Below, piece by piece: positions 11,500 through 23,122 of a stretch of DNA of 64,000 nt (positions within the stretch are counted from its first letter, which is position 1; each line of letters starts with the position of its first letter). Position numbers and translations under genes: made by a program. The notes beneath the pieces were generated by a model. The model did no database searches. It had not been told where the DNA came from and saw only the letters and a list, made by a program, of their open reading frames with translations. The DNA comes from Saturnia japonica (lineage: Eukaryota > Arthropoda > Insecta > Lepidoptera > Saturniidae): NCBI GenBank assembly GCA_033032175.1, contig CM065334.1, positions 6,631,705-6,695,704 on the forward strand, read 5' to 3'.

Positions 11500-11740
11500 G
11501 ATAAAAAAAAAAAAAATTAACAAGGCAATTTTTAACAGAAAATAAAACCGGCTTCAATGATTTTGTAAAGTTTTGTGGTGTATCTTGGAAGTCGAATGCC
11601 AATGAAATTAAAATGGAAGCATCCTTAAGGTATCCCCCTTCCAACATAAGAATAATTATCGAAATCAGTTCATAAACAAAGAAGTTTTGGCTCTCATTTA
11701 TAAAACATACATTCGAATTGAGAACCGGACGCAAAAAGAA
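11500..11740 (-). repeat. Dispersed repeat, group I
   Basis: Reverse-complement copy of the 505-760 repeat, with 'TATCTTGGAAGTCGAATGCC' and 'AAGGTATCCCCCTTCCAAC'. Confidence 0.55.
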
Positions 11741-11744
11741 TTGT

Positions 11745-12185
11745 GTTACAAGTTAAAGTGTGTATATTATGTGGTGTATCTTTGTGTCTGTCTGTGGCAT
11801 CGTAGCTTACAAACGGCTGAACCGATTTTAATCAAGTTTTTTTTTGTTTGAAATATGACTTAATCGGGAATGTTCTTAAACTATTATTCAAGAAAATCTG
11901 TTCATCCGTTTAAAGATTATCAGCTCTTTTCTAGTTGGAAATAGATGTGAGCATCTTCAACAGGTCTGATTGAGTCGAGATTTGGTATTATGTTACTTCA
12001 ATAGCATTAGAGAAACCATAACCGGTTGCTGCAGCGTCATCTGGAATCAGTAATATACCTAACTCCTCACCAACTTATAGCAAAGATATCGTATTTGGGC
12101 TTATTGGAATTGTCTCAATTAATAGGTTACCTGTGTCGGGGGTTTAATAAATTTTCAATTTACCTTGTTCTAAAGTCGGTGAAAA
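11745..12185 (+). repeat. Dispersed repeat, group G
   Basis: 'GGTGTATCTTTGTGTCTGTC', 'CAGCTCTTTTCTAGTTGG' and 'CAATTTACCTTGTTC' match the inverted copy at 7,690-8,135. Confidence 0.55.
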
Positions 12186-12579
12186 ATTAGCTTATTTAGA
12201 GGGAGTCGCTTACAGACATCACTGTGTTATTTAGGGAATGATCACTTTCGACGTGAAAACTTGCCTATGATATTTATTGTAGAACCTAAATAATATCATT
12301 TTCTATATAGTTATCTCTGAACATATTAAAATCATAAATAACTTTGTATATATTCTATTCGTGGCCACTATCCGCTTATTTTTAAACCACTCAAGGTTAA
12401 AATCCGTTGTTAGGCGGTCTGCTTCGTTTACGATGTCGATTATCGTTCTCAAGTTTTTAACTAAAGAAATCAATGGTCTTAAATTGTCTTGTAAACTGTC
12501 AATTATATTGATACGTTGTTTGTCATTGACGTATACTGTATTATTAACGCGGGTTCTGCGTTCGCCATTATGGAGTCTG

Positions 12580-13060
12580 AACTAAAATGTTACAAAGCAC
12601 GTGCACTACAGAATGCTCGCGCCAATCTTGCTCCACCGCTCCTGGCTATTTTCAAGACAAAAATTCTTATTGTGGGTGTTCCTTAGAAGATAGACGTACA
12701 CTCTCCCAGATATTTTTGTAGGTCTATTTAATTCTACAATTGTTTAGTACCTTAATTTGTTATATATCTCTTAAGGTTTACTCAGAGTGAGCCAATTAAG
12801 TGCCCGAATTGATTCACCATGACCAGTTTTTTTTGTGAGCAACGCTAATTCTTTTTGTAAAATAAAAGTAGCCTAAGTTACTCCATATAAATTCAGCTAT
12901 CTACCAGTGAAAGTCACGTCGAAATCGGTACAGGTATCGTATATACTTTCATATGCATTTAGTAAAAAGCTGTTATTTTGACATTACAACAGACACTTCA
13001 ATTATTAACTGTAAGATTAGCGTCCCAAATCGTTAGGTTTATGATTATAACATAGTTTAA
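12580..13060 (-). mobile_element. Helitron-like repeat, group B
   Basis: Order of motifs as in 17,160-17,650: 'GACAAAAATTCTTATTG', 'GAATTGATTCACCATGACC', 'CATTTAGTAAAAAGCTG'. Its right part, from 12,940 on, is repeated at 15,154-15,230 on the far side of the pogo-like element. Confidence 0.5.
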
Positions 13061-13119
13061 TATTTAATACAAAAAAATACATTAATTAGTGTTGTAATCA
13101 ATCACTATTAATTCGTTAA

Positions 13120-13270
13120 GAACACTTTAGGTTCGAAACTTACAATGGTCCTGTATTTATTAGTGAAGGAAAATATACATGATATAACCATAGTCATTGT
13201 GGGTAGAGTACTTTCTAATACCCGCTGCTTGCTACACATAACGTTCATAACACCCAACACCTGTTGGTTT
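13120..13270 (-). repeat. SINE-like group E copy flanking the pogo-like element
   Basis: 'GGTTCGAAACTTACAATGGT' and 'CTTTCTAATACCCGC' match 15,330-15,480 almost exactly, so the pogo-like element lies between two direct copies. Confidence 0.5.
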
Positions 13271-13312
13271 AATTGTTTGACACCCTACTGTCAAGACACA
13301 GTACAATACATT

Positions 13313-15153
13313 ATTAGATAAAAAAAAACTAATACTCTGCAATATGTCCAAAAAACTGAACTAAATATTTTGAAAGTGCATTTTGTATTTCCCCTGAAGA
13401 TAAAACTTTCTCTTCTACTTGTTCTTCCTCATCGTAGATAGGATTATTCTGTAACTCGAACAGATCTTCATTGCTGATAGGATCGTCGTGTGTTGCTACA
13501 AGTTCTACGAGATCTTCTACCGTGACATCTTCAAGTTCAGACCCCTCAATCATTGCAGCAATGTCTTCAACACTTGTCTCTGCATCTGGACAATTCTTCT
13601 AGGTGCTTCCACTACATCTGGCCAAAGATTACGCCACACCCCATTCATACAACTCATTTTAACTTCCTTCCAAGCCTCTTCTATGTTGTAAATAGACTTT
13701 ATAATGTTGTATGACTTCCACCACTCGGGCATAGACTGTCTTCCTTCCCCGTAAGTTTCATGAATCAGTTGGCTAAAAGTGCGGCGATGGTAATAAGCTT
13801 TGAAGTTTGCTATTGCTCCCTGGTCCATAGGTTATAATATTGACGTAGTGTTTGGTGGAAGGAACTTTACGTACACTTTTAAGTCTCTGGGCGTATCAAA
13901 TGAGGTTGGATGTCCTGGGGCATTGTCTAAGAGTAATATAACTTTAGGTTCAAGCCCATTTCTGTCACAGTATGATTTGACTGATGGGCAAAAATTATTA
14001 GAATACCATTTTTGAAAAATTTCCCGTGTAACCCACGCCTTTCTGTTTGATCGCCACACAACTGGTAGACTTGTCTTGTCTGTGCCTCGCATTGCACGGG
14101 GTGTTTCTGAATGGTACACTAGTAAAGGTTTCACTTTGAAATCACCAGTGGCATTACCACCCAGCAGAAGTGTTAGTCGATATTTCGCAGCTTTGAAACC
14201 ACTGGCTTGACGTTCTTCCTTAGAAATTAATGTTCGAGATGGCATTTTTTTCGAGTAAAGTGCGATCTCATAAACATTGAAGATGAGACAAGCAGGAATT
14301 TTCTCTCGTCTAACGAACTCTTGAAACTTGTCTGGAAACTCAGTTGTAGCTTGAATGTCCGCGCTGGCCGCCTCGCCTGTTATGTGGATATTGTGAAGAT
14401 TAGAACGCTGCTTGAACCGATGGAACCAGCCTCTGCTGGCAGCAAAAGTCAGAGTGGCACTCCCTTCTCCATCTTTTGTTTTCAGCATCTCATACAAAGA
14501 TTTTGGTTTTGTGCATATGAGATCTTGACTTAGTGGTGTGTTCTTCTTATTCAAATCTTCGATCCAGACTGACAGTAATTTCTCCATTCTTTCTAAGATA
14601 GATGATTTCGAACGAAAAAGTTTTGTTGCACTTATAGGTGTTGAACTTTCGCTGGAGATTTTAATTTTTTCCCGATTTTTATAAATCGTTCTCACAGTCG
14701 ATTCTGAGAGTCCAAAATCTCTCCCAACAATTGTTGCTTTGCCTCCATTTTCCATTCTTCTTAACACTTTCATCTTCAATTCCAAAGTGACGCTTTTACG
14801 CTCTCTTTTCTTTACAGGTGGCATTTTTAACGTAGGGTTAAATTATGTATGTATCTCCAATAAATGTTAAAATAAAACTGCCAGCCGACCGAACTAACAT
14901 TACCGAACAAATGAACACACGAAACGAACGAGGAAATCCCCATAGAACAAAGTCGAAGGACAGGGAATTCCCAATTCTTCAAAGAGAATATTCAGAGAAA
15001 GCGGGGATCCCGCGACCATAGAGAAGTTAATGACTACATTATGTTTATACGCACTCTTTCGCGTAATGCGAGGCATTTGAGCGCGAAATTTGAAATTCGC
15101 GTTATAGTGAAACCGCGTGTAACGGGGTCGCGCTAAGCGGGGTATTACCGTAT
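13313..15153 (-). mobile_element. Pogo/Tigger-like DNA transposon, one end truncated
   Basis: Contains the broken transposase below. The promoter-side end, read on the minus strand from 15,153, is 'CGGTAATACCCCGCTTAGCG' and continues 'CGACCCCGTTACACG', the CG-rich style of Tigger termini, abutting TA (15,154-15,155). No matching inverted end was found near 13,240-13,330, so the other terminus is lost. The flanks are direct copies of the same Helitron-B/SINE-E sequence. Confidence 0.6.
13329..14824 (-). pseudogene. Broken pogo/Tigger-like transposase (CENP-B HTH + DDE)
   Basis: The reading begins MPPVKKRERKSVTLELKMKV at 14,824 with a CENP-B N-terminal-type helix-turn-helix (residues about 8-55), followed by a HTH_CenpB-like segment (about 75-140: SRGWFHRFKQRSNLHNIH) and a DDE_1 region (about 165-330: KIPACLIFNVYEI, KVILLLDNAPGHP, FLPPNTTSIL). 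Three lesions are visible. The first catalytic Asp of the usual NVDE box is Tyr (NVYE, near 14,270). A TAA (about 13,829-13,831) stands where the family has Gln before PMDQG. A frameshift near 13,600 separates the acidic C-terminus (SVEDIAAMIEGSELEDVTVE). Active transposase is therefore impossible. Domestication is unlikely given these breaks. Confidence 0.85.
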
Positions 15154-15540
15154 ATTTTCATATGCATTTAGTAAAAAGCTGTTATTTTGACATTACAAAC
15201 AGACACTTCAATTTTATTAACTGTAGGTATAGATTAGGCTTCCCAAATGTTAGGATATATTATAATATCGTTTAATATTTTCATATTGTCCATTAAAGTG
15301 TTGTTCGCTTAGTATTAACGTTGAAAATTTAGGTTCGAAACTTACAATGGTCCTGTGTTATTAGTGAAGGAAAATATCAGTATATAACCATAGCATTGTG
15401 GTAGGGTACTTTCTAATACCCGCCTGGCTTGCTACCACCCTCAAGGTGACAAACTGTCGCCAAACACCTATGGGTGGGTTTCTTGCAGCTGCACTTGAGA
15501 GCCAGTCCCTCTCTTAGCGTGTTATGATCATGAGATAGTG
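15154..15540 (-). repeat. Second direct copy of the Helitron-B tail plus SINE-E
   Basis: 'CATATGCATTTAGTAAAAAG' and 'GGTTCGAAACTTACAATGGT' repeat the sequence at 12,940-13,270. This copy continues further ('CTTGCTACCACCCTCAAGGT', 'GCACTTGAGAGCCAGTC'). Confidence 0.55.
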
Positions 15541-16190
15541 AACAAATAAAATCTATGAAGAATAAAAAAAACATAAACTCAATCTACGGCAAAGACCAAA
15601 AACAACTATGTAGACCTGTTAAATACAATGTTATTTTGGTTTATGTACTTATTTCTAAAAAATACATAACACCTCAAAACATTACGTTACATTTTATTTC
15701 ATTAATAGTATTTTCCCGCTATCTCCTCCACCAGGTTTCAGGCTAGCTCTATGTGAAATTTCATTGCCATCGATTCAGAGGTTCAATCGTGAAAAGGTAA
15801 CAAACACTGTTGGACTGAAAGGACCGTTTAAACTCAAATTTAGCCTGTCTTTTCCATCGTTTCCTAAACTTTAGTTTCGCGAGCTACTGAATAGACGAAA
15901 AAGTCAAGTGAAAAACATTGCGAACTGCATTACTGTTAATTTGACGTTTGCGAAAGTTTTACATCGTCCGGTTAAACGGTGACGATTTGTTCTTTTCACC
16001 GTTTAGCGTGCTTTATGTAGAGTTGTTTTTTTATTTTGAAATGGCCACTTATAACCTCCTACAAGCGTGGTCACATACTTTACGAACGATGAAAAAAGGA
16101 AGGACAAAAACATAAATGTGAACAAGCTAAATTGTTAAAAAGGAAAAAAAGCATCAGCAACAAAGTAATATTTTTTCTGTTTTATAGTTT
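15541..16190. other. No feature recognised
   Basis: AT-rich, with a 63-codon AT-rich frame judged random. Confidence 0.35.
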
Positions 16191-16480
16191 TTTTTTTATT
16201 TCCAGACGTCGGCCATAATATTATATAACCTATGTCACTCCCATAATCTTAATCTTAATCTTAACGAATCTAACGACACCTCGTATGTTATAAGGTTATT
16301 CGTATGTTAAGACATAGACATACATACACACATACGCTCGAAAAACAAGGGGGTAGGCGTTGTCGCCTTGTCACCGCTAAAAAAGCTGAGATCTAACGGG
16401 TGGCATTTTTTTTTCTCTATCTGTGTGTTCCGGGTAATCGACGAAACGGTTGTACGCATTTTCACGGCACTTTCACATGC
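16190..16480 (-). repeat. Dispersed repeat, group L
   Basis: 'CCTATGTCACTCCCA' and 'CGAATCTAACGACACCTCGT' are shared with 46,380-46,520. A triple 'AATCTT' run lies at 16,243-16,262. Confidence 0.45.
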
Positions 16481-16529
16481 AGATAGATAGCTAATGTTGT
16501 AAGGAGCAACTTAGGTTACTTTTATTATG

Positions 16530-16910
16530 GAAATAGCTGCTGTGCCCCACGGTTTCACCCGTGTTAATTTAATACGACAAACATCGCCAACGTACCCGTG
16601 TAGGCAATTTCTTATACTTCGTGTAAAACTATCGACATTTTTATAAGCAATAAATTTATTATATTATATCGTATATTACTCGCTGATACTGTAGCTTTAT
16701 ATTGATGAAAGAATTTTGATAATCGATCCATTAGTTTTTGAGTTTAATCCATTACAAACAAAAAATCAAATCTTTCCTCTTTATAATATTGGTATAGGTA
16801 ACCAGCGGGTGATTGCAGTTCCAGTCACCACAAAGTGGCGTCACCACAGTACCGACGCGACGGCATTCTGTAGTCCACGCGAGCGGAAACCGCGGGCACT
16901 GCTAGTTTGT
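16530..16910. repeat. Helitron-like remnants: group N (-) then a 3' end (+)
   Basis: 16,530-16,797 is an inverted group N copy. 16,800-16,910 ends 'CCGCGGGCACTGCTAGT' on the + strand. Two opposed Helitron-type ends meet here. Confidence 0.45.
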
Positions 16911-17159
16911 TTTAAATTAAATCCCCTCCCTTATATTTTTTGACTCGGCTCCCGTGAGAGGTCGCGTAGGGCCCATTAATATCGATTGTCCGATAGTCAA
17001 GCTTAACTGTCCGATAATAAATAAGTTTGAAATTATTGCTGTTTTTGAAGGTACACAATATGGGTCAGCAGTTGTCTGACTGCAACAATTCCCAAAAGAT
17101 CGCGCGAATGATCCTTTTTTTTCAAAACACGAGCACAGTACGGTCGCTCATATACTAAA

Positions 17160-17650
17160 CTAGCTGTACCCTTGGTTTCGCTCACGTGGACTACAGAATG
17201 CTCACGTGAATCGTTGCTCCCCCGCTCCCGGCTTATTTAAAGACAAAAATGCTTATTGTGGGTGTTCCTTAGAAGATAGATGTATACTCTTCCGGACTTT
17301 TTTGTGGGTCTTTTTAATGCCTATGAGTATGTGGTACATTAATTTGCTATATCTCTTATGGTTTAGTCAGCATAAGCCATTTAAGCACCCGAATTGATTC
17401 AACATGACCAGTTTTCTTTATTTGTGCGGAACCCTAATTTTTTTTCTTAAATAAAAGTGGCCCAAGTTACTTATGATATCAACTATCTGCCAGTGAAATT
17501 CCCGTCAAAATCGGTCCAACCGTTTCGGAGAGTACCCGAAACTGAACAAACCGGCAGACAGCCAACAATTTTAAAAATTGCTTTTTTTGTTATAATTATC
17601 GTATAAATATACATTCATATGCATTTAGAAAAAAAATATTTATTTTGACA
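17160..17650 (-). mobile_element. Helitron-like repeat, group B, longest copy
   Basis: The minus-strand 3' terminus is 'CAAGGGTACAGCTAGT' at 17,160. The body runs through 'AAAATGCTTATTGTGGGTG', 'GTGCGGAACCCTAATT' and 'CATATGCATTTAGAAAA'. Contains no transposase. Confidence 0.55.
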
Positions 17651-17651
17651 T

Positions 17652-17950
17652 GTAGCGACATCTCTCGCCACAACTGACGCATCGACGCAACTACGTAGCG
17701 ACACATAGCGACATCTATCGAACCACATAAACGCATTATATCCTACATCGCGCTATAGAAATTAACTCTATCGTTGAGTATATATACAAGAACCCGACTA
17801 CAACAGTCGGGGCAGCTCCCCAGACATAGCACCCGTCTGGCTGGAGGATCCTCCCTTTTCTATGGCGGATGAGGAACTTTACTCTCTGTTCCTCACCTCC
17901 GCTAAAGACATTTTATTTATTGTATAGATACGGTACTAAGAAACAATCAA
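17652..17950 (+). repeat. Possible solo LTR of an LTR retrotransposon
   Basis: Begins TGTAGCGACATCTCTCGCC, with a second near copy 'TAGCGACATCTATCG' at 17,705-17,719. Carries a TATA box ('GAGTATATATACAAGAACC', 17,775) and a downstream hairpin ('CCCGACTACAACAGTCGGGG', 17,793), then ends in AT-rich sequence near 'ACAATCA'. This architecture fits an LTR promoter. I cannot confirm a target-site duplication or an internal region, so the call is tentative. Confidence 0.4.
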
Positions 17951-17969
17951 CAGTTTTACTACAAAAGCT

Positions 17970-18780
17970 CTTCATTTACGTTTAGTTCAAAATCAAAACA
18001 AAAAACATTAAAACTATTTTAAACAATTTGGGTTACGAACATCCAAATACTACTACTACCTGCTCGGAAAATATCCCAGTTATCAGAGAATCGGTAAGAA
18101 ACTCAATCAGGTTTATCGACATTTAAAAAAAATATTGTTTTTAGTATTTAAATGTTAGGGAGTGAATCACTACCAGTCACTTAATGATCCACCATATAAC
18201 AAACAACCATTCGATAATAAAACTTGCTTAAACTATTTCCATTTCTTTATTTTCTCGATGATATTTCTAATTAGATAGTTGTAGTGTTGTGACCAAATAA
18301 GTAACTATATCAATCTGAATGAATATCGATATGAAATAAGTAGTGACGATTCATCAGATTTTGATTAAAATAAATAAATAAAGATTACCTGTCGTTTTAA
18401 TTATTTCGTTTCATTGTCGAGTACCTACCTATACCTACTTATATTACAACAGCTTTGAAAATTTTGAAGTGTAATATTAGTTAATAAATTTGTACAAAAG
18501 TATCCGGCAGAGTTTAGATTCTTACATTTTGTAAAAAAATATCTGGTCTGTTATCGTGTTACGTTTATCGATATAGCTCCATTCCTATCAGTTTCTCCGA
18601 CTCTGGTATAACCTTGTACGTGTGTAAACGTCATATTTTTATAAAATAATGCATACATAATGTAAAAAAGGCGCTCGTTCAAGTTTTCACAGGAGCTGTC
18701 ATCGAGAACATAAAGAAATGGAAATGGTATAACATAATTCTTGGTCTACTATCCGGGAAATCGGTAATGTGCTTGGGAAG
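17970..18780 (-). repeat. LINE 3' UTR copy (same family as 895-1160), degraded
   Basis: 'GAGAATCGGTAAGAAACTCA' (18,086-18,105), 'GGGAGTGAATCACTACCAG' and 'AATGATCCACCATATAA' match the minus-strand LINE tail. Coding remains are unreadable. Confidence 0.5.
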
Positions 18781-18794
18781 TTTATTAAATTGTA

Positions 18795-18950
18795 GCCTAA
18801 TATTAAATAGCCTATATTATTCCTCGAGAGTCTGGTTATCATATACAAAAATATTTTTTTCGAATCCTACTAGATATTTCCAGAGATTAGAGTTTTTAAA
18901 CAAAGAAACAAAAAACTTTTCCGCTTTATTATATTATAATACAGAAGAAC
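18795..18950 (-). repeat. Helitron-like group A, 5' portion, inverted
   Basis: Reverse complement of the group A head: 'CTCGAGAGTCTGGTTATCAT' and 'CAGAGATTAGAG', ending in an A/T run. Confidence 0.55.
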
Positions 18951-19683
18951 CTAATAACACAACTAACTACGTAAAAAACTTTTGTTTTACTTAGTGTAAA
19001 AGATGGAATGACTATTTTATATTTAATTCTAGTACATATATAATTATATAAGTTTCAAAATAATCGTAATTTTGATTAGAATTTTTTCTAATTTTTTAAT
19101 TAGATTTTAGACATGTACTGGGAGGGATGTACTGTATTTTCCAAGACTAAATTCTTGATACTTGTTCCTCGGTGATTCGCGCAGTGATAAAACTACGCTC
19201 GCGGCTTCCATCTTGACCATCTATTCAAGTCAAGTGCCAAAACAACGCCTACCTGTATGCTAAACCGTAGGAAAATACCCAATATCCACCAAAACAAATT
19301 CGTATAGAAATAGCTCACGGAACAACACGCTGTGTTATTTCCAGTAATGTTTTGAACGACCGATACTCACTTTATATACCAGCGGCGGCTTTGTTTATTT
19401 CTTTGTTGTTCTTGAGATATTTTTATGGTAAAACTATATGTATTCAAGTTTCGTTCTGCCTTTTTGCTTATCTAATAATCGTTGTTCTCAGCCACTTGTC
19501 ACATTACTTCACGTTCACGTTTACTGCTCTGTTCCTTAGAGTTGTAGCGTAAAGTTATATCTATATTATTATAAAGCTGAAGAGTTTGTTTGTTTGCATA
19601 ACATAGATAGCTGAAACCACTGAATAGATAATTAACTTCGGGTAGGGATGAAGTCTTTTTTAAAAGTAAAATTAATATGGTTA
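18951..19683. other. No feature recognised
   Basis: AT-rich. No gene or repeat boundary identified. Confidence 0.35.
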
Positions 19684-19685
19684 TA

Positions 19686-21815
19686 CCTTGTCCACCAGGT
19701 TAACCACTTTTTGACAGCTGCTTTAGAACGTTACTGTTCCAAATTGCGTAAAAGTTAACTTTAAAATGATTTTAAAAATAAATATTGTAACTGCGTTATT
19801 TTATTAAATTATCTTAATTATGACTTCTTACAAATATTATAATACCGTAAATGTAACAGGTTTTCCAAAAAAATTATAATTGTTAATCGTGTTGAATTTA
19901 GTTACATTCTGTCGTAACTAGTGATGGGATCGAATGTATTCGCTGTAATAATTTTATACATGATATATAAGTCAGTATCGGTAAATCGAATTCACTCAAA
20001 TATCAATAAAATATTATAAATTAAACAGAATCTTTTTCAAAATCAATCAATGGCTATATTAAGGGGGTTTGTATACGAAAATTATAACAACCAAGTGAAT
20101 ATTTATACATATTTGTTTATTATTATTCATCTTCCGACATGGAACAAGCATCTTATTAGCTGTAAATGGCGGATCAGTGTTATTTCTGGCAACATATCCT
20201 TTGACTTGTGCCCATATCATTTCGATATCATTATATTGGCAGTGGTATGGTGCAAGTCTGAGAGCTGTATGGCCATGTTCTGCTGCCATTTCGTCCACCA
20301 CGTATCTGGGTTTTTGTTTTTAAAATGCTTATCAGCTCACACTTCAATATAGATTCGTCTATGCTTTCGACATTATTGCGAAGCCAGTTTATAATATCTG
20401 ACTTTTTATTGGCCTGCGTTGGCATTTTATCCAGTTGGCGAGCGTGATACGGTGCGTTATCCGTGACGATAACAGACGGTTCCTCTAGTATCAACAGAAA
20501 TTGTTGAAACTAACCTTCAAAGACTTCAACATTCATTTCTTCATGGTATTCGACTGTTCTTTTTCGATTTAAATGCCAGCAACGCTCCTTCAACAAAACC
20601 TTTTTTACTTCCTGCATGACAAATAAGCAATCTTTCTCCTTTCCCTATAGGCACTTTAGAGGTAGACGCATCAGTATCATCAGTCCAGGCTTTCGATAAA
20701 GTGTGGTTGCCCAGTCCTTTATTTTTTTAGCTTCTTTCAAAAAGGTACACCGGGCTAGAGCAATGTCTCTGCGCTCCAATAATAATTTTCTTTTATCCGC
20801 GTTTTTAAATAAAAATCCTATCCGTTTCAATACCTACGCCAGTGAAGACTTCTGTCCACGAAACAAGCCACAGTCGCGGAGTGAAATAGTCAACTTCCTT
20901 AATGTTGGAAACTCTTTTCTCAAGTAACAGTCCTATATGTGACGCCGTATTGCGTCAGCGTCAAATTCGTCCACATTGGTTACTACGTACAGTTTATTTC
21001 TTTTTCGGCGTTGGAGGGCTAATTTAGCTCTGTGCCACTTTTGTCATAGACTTCCTTAGTAATACTTGTCACTGTACTCAGACTGATGCCTAGAGCTTCC
21101 GCAACACGATCACGCACTTGTGACACAGGCAAAAGGGGTCCACCATTTTGATTTTCTCTATCAAAATAGTCACGCAAGCGTATCACCAATTCCCTCGACT
21201 GTCCTCTTAGTACACTTCCCTTCGGCATATTAGAATGTCCAAATATATGCGAAATCTATACAGCGAACACTTAAGTTCTACACAGGCACAAAGTTAATAC
21301 GGAGGAATATATAATATACTCAACTTGTATTAAAAATGGAAAAGTGACTAACTAGCACGTAAGTACGGACCTCTCGTTGCGACTGTTACTGAGTGTTAAC
21401 CACAGAACACTATTACTCCTAGTGGAGAGTGTTAACCGTCAGCAAACAAAATGGCGGCGGCAGCGTTATGCTAGTATTGCCAGGACATGAATTTGCCTCC
21501 ATAAACAGGTGTTAATGTTTTATTTCGATATTTTAAAACTATCATAAAATATTATGCACAAAAACGGTGTGTTTACCCCATATTTATGTTACATATTGCT
21601 TACTACATAGTAAAAATTAACCACATCTGTAAAAATAAACTATACACTTAAATAGGAATAGAAACCGCACAATTTCCTATTTGACAATAAAAAATCAATA
21701 ATCGATACTAAATAAAGTATCAATAATCGGATCAATAATGGCATTGCCACGTTCCTGCAATCACTATTTCCATCTTTCAATAACTGTCAAAAAGTGGTTA
21801 ACCTGGTGGACAAGG
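19686..21815 (-). mobile_element. IS630/Tc1-mariner-superfamily element, about 2.13 kb, 32-bp TIRs
   Basis: 19,686-19,717 ('CCTTGTCCACCAGGTTAACC' onward) and 21,784-21,815 are perfect inverted repeats. Each is flanked by TA (TATA on both sides). The only coding remains, on the minus strand, are of a DDE transposase. Element length, TA target and gene orientation define one complete insertion. Confidence 0.85.
20059..21228 (-). pseudogene. Degenerate DDE transposase with very wide D-E spacing
   Basis: The start MPKGSVLRGQSRELVIRLRD at 21,228 leads into a helix-turn-helix (VRDRVAEALGISLSTVTS). Frameshifted downstream pieces keep the catalytic core: WTDDTDASTSKVPIG (about 20,645-20,690), GERLLICHAGSKKGFVEGA, PSVIVTDNAPYHARQ (second Asp, near 20,463) and APYHCQYNDIEMIWAQVKG (Glu, near 20,210). 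I count roughly 80 residues between the second Asp and the Glu across an indel, far more than the 34-41 of most mariners. From memory this resembles the DD82E (Sailor) group, not verified. Several frameshifts make it inactive. Confidence 0.75.
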
Positions 21816-22430
21816 TATAAGATTTAATTAACCGTACAGTTTGATAATGGGTTCTAGAGTGGTGTTAAAACTAAACTTACTTCTGCTTAATCTAAATATG
21901 CTTACCTAACAACGTCTGGCCCTTTCGTGGGAACGACGGTAAGTCAGCTGAATCGTATCAGCTATGGAATGAAAGTACGTAGGTATATTATAACTAGATT
22001 GAGCTGAAATTTGGCACAAGGATAGTTATAGTAATTACGTAGGTATCCACTAAGAACGGATTTTTGAAAATTCAGCCCCTAAAGAAATTTAACGGGGGGA
22101 TCCAAATTTGGCATGGAGAAATCACGTAAGAATTGTATTTTTCAAACTTGGCGTGATCGGAGCCGCGGGCAGAAACTAGCGTATTATAAAAAGTAAGATT
22201 TATACATAAATGATCGTCAACTTACTGATGTTACCAAAACAAATATACAAAACCACTACCCGAGGCATGGGCATCATGTTTTTCGGCCTTGACGGATAGA
22301 ATTTTATCTTGTATTTTTTTATGTGGCTCGACCGACGAATTGATTAACTTGTTTACATATTTATTAAATTTTAACAATTTGTGGTTTTAAATGTTTAAAA
22401 GTGAACCGCATTAGATACGTTTTTATATTG
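21816..22430. other. Degraded repeats, no gene
   Basis: 22,005-22,180 has 'GAGCTGAAATTTGGCAC' and ends 'GCCGCGGGCAGAAACTAG', a Helitron-like ending. The remainder is unrecognised. Confidence 0.35.
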
Positions 22431-22730
22431 TACTAGCAACCGCCCGCAACTTCGTTCGTGATAATCTATATTAATATTATAATATCGTTCGGGTTAATCT
22501 ATACCAATATTATAATACCCACTGCTCCACTGGAAGAAAACGTGTCACTGAACGTTTAGTTATTATAAAAATCGTGTTTTCTTAAAAATAACTTTTTATG
22601 GAATGAAGATATTGTGATTTTTATTTTAATATGATTTGTTTTAAGGCTGAATGAAAACCAGTGAAAATCGACGTTGACATTATCTTACAATTACAATCAC
22701 AAAGATAGAACTCATTTCGTTTTGTTTAGA
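22430..22730 (-). repeat. Helitron-like repeat, group C
   Basis: The left edge 'ACTAGCAACCGCCCGC' is the minus-strand CTAGT end. 'GAATGAAGATATTGTGATT' recurs at 31,595-31,830 and, as a near copy, at 37,080-37,380. Confidence 0.5.
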
Positions 22731-22774
22731 TGATATATCCATATAATATACTAACTTGTTATTATATATTATTA

Positions 22775-23110
22775 CAACTAGCGATCGCCCTATGGTCGAA
22801 ATTCGATCAGCGACTTTTTAATCATAGACTATTTTCTATTTGACATTTGCAGTATGTACCTAAACAATGAATATTATATCACTTACTTTTCGTTGAGTGA
22901 CAACATTAGTATTTTGGGGGGTCTAATTTCAACGGCACTGGTCGGGTTAGGATTCGCAGTATTAATTTATTTAGTTTAATATATTAGTAACAGATATTAT
23001 AGAACAATTTTAGCTTTCTACACTCCTTCATATAAACGTTAACCATGCCAAATCTTAGTCTTCCGTGCACGCAATACGCTTATAAAGAGGTAGAAAGCTT
23101 TTGCTTCGCG
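22775..23110 (-). repeat. Helitron-like repeat, group J
   Basis: The edge 'ACTAGCGATCGCCC' is a CTAGT end on the minus strand. 'TATTTTGGGGGGTCTAA' and 'ATATTAGTAACAGA' are shared with 33,390-33,740, and the inverse with 39,125-39,395. Confidence 0.55.
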
Positions 23111-23122
23111 TATTAATATATA

